Source: Clostridia bacterium
Lineage (GTDB): Bacteria; Bacillota; Clostridia; Oscillospirales; Acutalibacteraceae
NCBI GenBank assembly: GCA_900766945.1
Contig: CAAFXD010000171.1
Coordinates: 1 to 10,304 of the forward strand
Direction: 5' to 3'
DNA length: 10,304 nucleotides
Part shown: piece after piece, positions 7,314 through 10,304 of the stretch
How positions within the stretch are numbered: position 1 is the stretch's first letter
How the letters are laid out: every line of letters starts with the position of its first letter
The notes under the pieces: generated by a model
The model's input: the letters and a program-made list of their open reading frames with translations, nothing else
Database searches by the model: none
What the model was told of the DNA's origin: nothing
Position numbers and translations under genes: made by a program

Positions 7314-8636
7314 ATGATGCAGACCTATTTTGATTTTATTGAAAAAGTACCCTATGAGGGGGCAAAAAGCAAAAATCCCTTTGCATTTCGCTATTATGAC
7401 GCAGACCGTGTGGTGATGGGCAAGCCGATGCGCGAGCATCTGTCTTTTGCCATGTCCTGGTGGCATACTCTCGGTGCGGACGGTGTAGATATGTTCGGCA
7501 AAAGCACGGCGGATAAGACCTTCGGCTGTGCACCTGCAACCATGGAGCACGCCAAAGCCAAGGTGGATGCAGGCTTTGAATTTATGGAAAAGCTCGGTAT
7601 TCCGTATTTCTGCTTCCACGATGTGGATTTGGTACCCGAAGCGGACGATATCAACGAAACCAACAAAAGATTGGATGAAATTTCCGACTATATCCTCGCC
7701 AAAATGGAAAAAACAGGTATTAAATGCCTTTGGGGTACGGCAAATATGTTCTCTAACCCCCGTTTTATGAACGGTGCAGGCAGTACCAACAGCGCTGAGG
7801 TTTTCTGCTTTGCGGCGGCGCAAATTAAAAAGGCGCTGGATTTAACTGTCAAATTCGGCGGCAAGGGCTATGTGTTCTGGGGCGGCAGAGAGGGCTACGA
7901 AACACTTCTCAATACCGATGTGAAATTTGAGCAGGAGAATATCGCCGCACTGATGCGTATGGCTGTGGAATACGGCAGAAGCATCGGCTTTACGGGCGAT
8001 TTCTATATTGAGCCGAAACCGAAAGAGCCCATGAAACATCAGTACGATTTTGATGCGGCAACGGCAATCGGCTTTTTGCGTCAGTACGGCCTTGATAAGG
8101 ATTTCAAAATGAATATCGAGGCAAACCACGCCACATTGGCAGGTCACACTTTCCAGCATGAACTGCGCATTTCCGCTATGAACGGCATGCTCGGCAGTAT
8201 CGACGCAAACCAAGGCGACTATCTCCTCGGTTGGGACACAGACGAGTTCCCCTTTAATGTATATGAAGCCACAATGTGTATGTATGAGGTGTTAAAAGCA
8301 GGCGGACTGGAAAACGGCGGTCTTAATTTCGACGCCAAAAACCGCCGTCCCAGTAACACGCTTGAGGATATTGTCCTCGGCTACATACTCGGTATGGATA
8401 CTTTCGCTCTCGGCCTTATAAAAGCCGCCGAGTTGATTGAAGACGGCCGTTTGGATGATTTTATAAAAGAGCGCTATCAGAGCTTTAATAGTGAAATCGG
8501 TCAAAAAATCCGTAATGGTGAAGCAACACTCAAGGAACTTTCCGATTATGCTTGCCAATTAAAGAAACCTGAGAATCCTGCAAGCGGTAAGCAGGAATGG
8601 CTTGAAACCGTCATCAACAGCATACTGTTTCACTAA
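7314..8636 (+). CDS. xylA: Xylose isomerase
   Basis: It interconverts D-xylose and D-xylulose in the cytoplasm using two divalent metal ions. The 440 residues match the longer class of bacterial xylose isomerases. Recognisable blocks are FHDVDLVPE (101-109) with the catalytic histidine at 102 and Asp105, YIEPKPKEPMKHQYD (231-245) with metal and substrate residues Glu233 and Lys235, and NIEANHATLAGHTFQHEL (267-284) with Glu269 and His272. SIDANQGDYLLGWDTDEFP (295-313) carries Asp297, Asp308 and Asp310, and GGLNFDAKNRRPS (335-347) carries Asp340. All expected active-site residues are present. AAAGGAG ends five bases before the ATG at 7314. A second ATG at 7317 is possible, and a TTG at 7299 would place the ribosome binding site inside the gene. 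It sits between the xylosidase and xylB, and is probably cotranscribed with both. Confidence 0.98.
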   Translation: MMQTYFDFIEKVPYEGAKSKNPFAFRYYDADRVVMGKPMREHLSFAMSWWHTLGADGVDMFGKSTADKTFGCAPATMEHAKAKVDAGFEFMEKLGIPYFCFHDVDLVPEADDINETNKRLDEISDYILAKMEKTGIKCLWGTANMFSNPRFMNGAGSTNSAEVFCFAAAQIKKALDLTVKFGGKGYVFWGGREGYETLLNTDVKFEQENIAALMRMAVEYGRSIGFTGDFYIEPKPKEPMKHQYDFDAATAIGFLRQYGLDKDFKMNIEANHATLAGHTFQHELRISAMNGMLGSIDANQGDYLLGWDTDEFPFNVYEATMCMYEVLKAGGLENGGLNFDAKNRRPSNTLEDIVLGYILGMDTFALGLIKAAELIEDGRLDDFIKERYQSFNSEIGQKIRNGEATLKELSDYACQLKKPENPASGKQEWLETVINSILFH

Positions 8637-8650
8637 AAAGGAGACCGACT

Positions 8651-10177
8651 ATGCGTTATGTAATCGGAATTGACCTTGGCACATCGGCCACAAAGGCAGT
8701 GCTTTTTGACGAAACGGGCGAAAAAATCGCCTCTGCCTCGGCAGAATACCCGATGGTTCAGCCGCAAAACGGCTGGGCAGAGCAAGACCCCGAGGATTGG
8801 TGGAATGCCGCCGTCACCGTTATCGGCGAAATGCTTACAAAAAGCGGCGTTTCGCCTGCGGAAATCGTCTCTCTCGGTATTTCGGGGCAGATGCACGGGC
8901 TTGTAATGCTCGATGAAAACGGCGAAGTGATACGCCCTTGCATTTTGTGGTGCGACCAGCGGACGAAAAAAGAGTGCGAACAGTTAACGGAAACAGTGGG
9001 CAGAGAAAAACTGGTGCAAATCACGGCAAATCCTGCCTTGACGGGCTTTACGGCATCGAAATTACTGTGGGTAAAGAATAACGAGCCGCAAAATTTTGAA
9101 AAGTGCCGTCACATCTTGTTGCCGAAAGACTATCTGCGTTACCGTTTAACGGGTGAATTTGCATCGGAAATGTCTGATGCCTCGGGCACACAACTTTTGG
9201 ATGTACCCAACCGCAAATGGTCACAGGAAATGCTTGAAGCCGTGGGCGTAACCATGTCCGCCATGCCGAAATTGTATGAATCCCCTGAAATTACGGGGTA
9301 TATCAGCGAAACTGCCGCAAAGATTACGGGACTTTCTACAAAAACCGCCGTGGTGGGCGGGGCGGGGGATAATGCCGCCGCAGCCGTTGGCACAGGCGTT
9401 GTGGAAAACGGCAAAGCCTTTACCACAATCGGCACTTCGGGCGTTGTGTATGTGCATACGGATAATCCCAAATTGGATACACAAGGTCGCATACACACAT
9501 TTTGCTGTGCCGTTCCCGGTGCGTGGCATGTGATGGGCGTCACACAGGGCGCAGGGCTTTCCTTGCAATGGTTTAAAAATCAGTTTTGTGCTGAAGAAAT
9601 TGCAAAGGCAAAACAGGAAAACCGTTCTGTTTATGCACTCTTGGACGAAACGGCGGAAAGCATCCCTGTGGGTGCGGAAAATCTTTTTTATCTGCCCTAT
9701 TTAATGGGCGAGCGCACACCGCACCTTGACCCCGATTGCCGCGGCGTATTCTTCGGTATTTCTGCGAAACACACACGGGCGCACTTTATCCGCGCGGTGA
9801 TGGAGGGCGTGTCCTATTCATTATATGATTGCCTCTGTGTTATCCACGAAACAGGTATCAACCCGAATACAATGCTCCTTACAGGCGGCGGTGGGTCAAG
9901 TGCTTTCTGGCGACAAATGCTTTGCGACTTGTTCGGCCTTCCCGTACAAACAGCATCCTCATCCGAGGGTGCGGCGCTGGGTGCGGCGGTGCTTGCCGCT
10001 GTTGGCGCAGGCATTTACAGCGATGTGCCGTCTGCCTGCAAAACAATGGTAAAATATAACCCCGAAACCCAACAACCCAACGCACAGCGCACAGCGGAAT
10101 ATAGGCATTTCCACGCATTTTACGATTCCCTGTACGGCACACTCAAAGACCGTTTTGGCGCATTGGCATCACTCTAA
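8651..10177 (+). CDS. xylB: Xylulokinase
   Basis: It phosphorylates D-xylulose with ATP to xylulose 5-phosphate, which enters the pentose phosphate pathway. The 508 residues show the two actin-like domains of the FGGY kinases. The N-terminal phosphate-binding loop is IDLGTSATKAVLFD (7-20). SGQMHGLVML (78-87) is the xylulose-contacting motif typical of xylulokinases, as opposed to glycerol kinases, and ILWCDQRT (98-105) follows. GGAGDNAAAAVGTG (236-249) holds the probable catalytic base Asp240. The C-terminal nucleotide site reads LLTGGGGSSAFWRQM (409-423) and SSEGAALGAA (437-446). AGGAG lies seven bases before the ATG, and only 14 bases separate this gene from xylA, so the two are cotranscribed. 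A terminator follows directly, making it the last gene of the operon. Confidence 0.97.
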   Translation: MRYVIGIDLGTSATKAVLFDETGEKIASASAEYPMVQPQNGWAEQDPEDWWNAAVTVIGEMLTKSGVSPAEIVSLGISGQMHGLVMLDENGEVIRPCILWCDQRTKKECEQLTETVGREKLVQITANPALTGFTASKLLWVKNNEPQNFEKCRHILLPKDYLRYRLTGEFASEMSDASGTQLLDVPNRKWSQEMLEAVGVTMSAMPKLYESPEITGYISETAAKITGLSTKTAVVGGAGDNAAAAVGTGVVENGKAFTTIGTSGVVYVHTDNPKLDTQGRIHTFCCAVPGAWHVMGVTQGAGLSLQWFKNQFCAEEIAKAKQENRSVYALLDETAESIPVGAENLFYLPYLMGERTPHLDPDCRGVFFGISAKHTRAHFIRAVMEGVSYSLYDCLCVIHETGINPNTMLLTGGGGSSAFWRQMLCDLFGLPVQTASSSEGAALGAAVLAAVGAGIYSDVPSACKTMVKYNPETQQPNAQRTAEYRHFHAFYDSLYGTLKDRFGALASL

Positions 10178-10195
10178 AATCAAAAAAATAACAAC

Positions 10196-10237
10196 AAAAA
10201 GGACTTTCCCGATATATGGTTGGGAAAGTCCTTTTTT
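10196..10237. terminator. Intrinsic terminator after xylB, possibly bidirectional
   Basis: GGACTTTCCC (10201-10210) pairs perfectly with GGGAAAGTCC (10222-10231) across an 11-base loop, and six T residues follow at 10232-10237. Five A residues precede the stem at 10196-10200, so the structure also has a T-tract when read on the minus strand and could end a convergent transcript from the right. It begins 19 bases after the xylB stop. Confidence 0.92.
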
Positions 10238-10263
10238 ACTTGCTCACACGGTTTTACATGGTA

Positions 10264-10285
10264 GGGCGGGGGCTTGCCCCCCGCC
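10264..10285. repeat. G+C-rich palindrome, possible dispersed repeat
   Basis: GGCGGGGG (10265-10272) pairs with CCCCCGCC (10278-10285) across a five-base loop CTTGC. It lies past the terminator, has much higher G+C than its surroundings and shows no T-tract. It resembles the short palindromic units scattered between genes in many clostridial genomes, but only one copy is visible here, so calling it a repeat is an inference. No gene is visible between the terminator and the right edge. Confidence 0.45.
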
Positions 10286-10304
10286 GTCCATTTACAGGTA
10301 ACCA

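Noticed and set aside
1..10304. tRNA, rRNA, CRISPR array, insertion sequence or riboswitch
   Set aside because: Almost all of the window is coding. The short gaps show no cloverleaf, repeat-spacer pattern, transposase or recognisable aptamer.

Overview
The window looks like a carbohydrate-utilisation locus from a Gram-positive anaerobe of the Clostridia (gut- or rumen-type). The grounds are strong AGGAGG-type ribosome binding sites, tight operons, moderate G+C, and protein sequences that read like clostridial glycosidases and xylose-pathway enzymes. This placement is an inference from style, not a database result. None of the encoded proteins has a visible signal peptide, so the enzymes appear to act in the cytoplasm on imported oligosaccharides. 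No transporter lies inside the window.

Layout: the left half is a minus-strand unit read from about 5136 leftward. It holds a LacI-family regulator (4048-5061), a 772-residue protein that I do not recognise but that resembles a six-hairpin glycosidase (1684-4002), and a family 35 glycoside hydrolase (beta-galactosidase type), which starts inside the end of the previous gene and runs off the left edge (1-1691). The right half is a plus-strand unit: a family 3 glycoside hydrolase of the beta-xylosidase type (5184-7280), xylose isomerase xylA (7314-8636) and xylulokinase xylB (8651-10177). A strong intrinsic terminator (10196-10237) follows. The last bases hold a short G+C-rich palindrome.

The genes fit one job. 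The GH35 enzyme could remove terminal beta-galactose, the unidentified protein could remove another sugar, and the GH3 enzyme would release xylose. XylA converts xylose to xylulose, and XylB phosphorylates that into the pentose phosphate pathway. A branched xylan or xylo-oligosaccharide carrying galactose is a reasonable guess for the substrate.

The most interesting part is the 122-base gap between the regulator and the GH3 gene. It contains two near-consensus sigma-A promoters that face each other: TTGATT-17-TATAAT on the plus strand and TTGACA-17-TATAAT on the minus strand. Their predicted transcripts overlap by about 26 bases. A cluster of palindromes sits between the two -10 boxes, where one bound repressor could shut both operons. 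A ten-base core of that cluster recurs in the 45-base gap between the regulator and the 772-residue gene, suggesting a second operator about 1.1 kb away.
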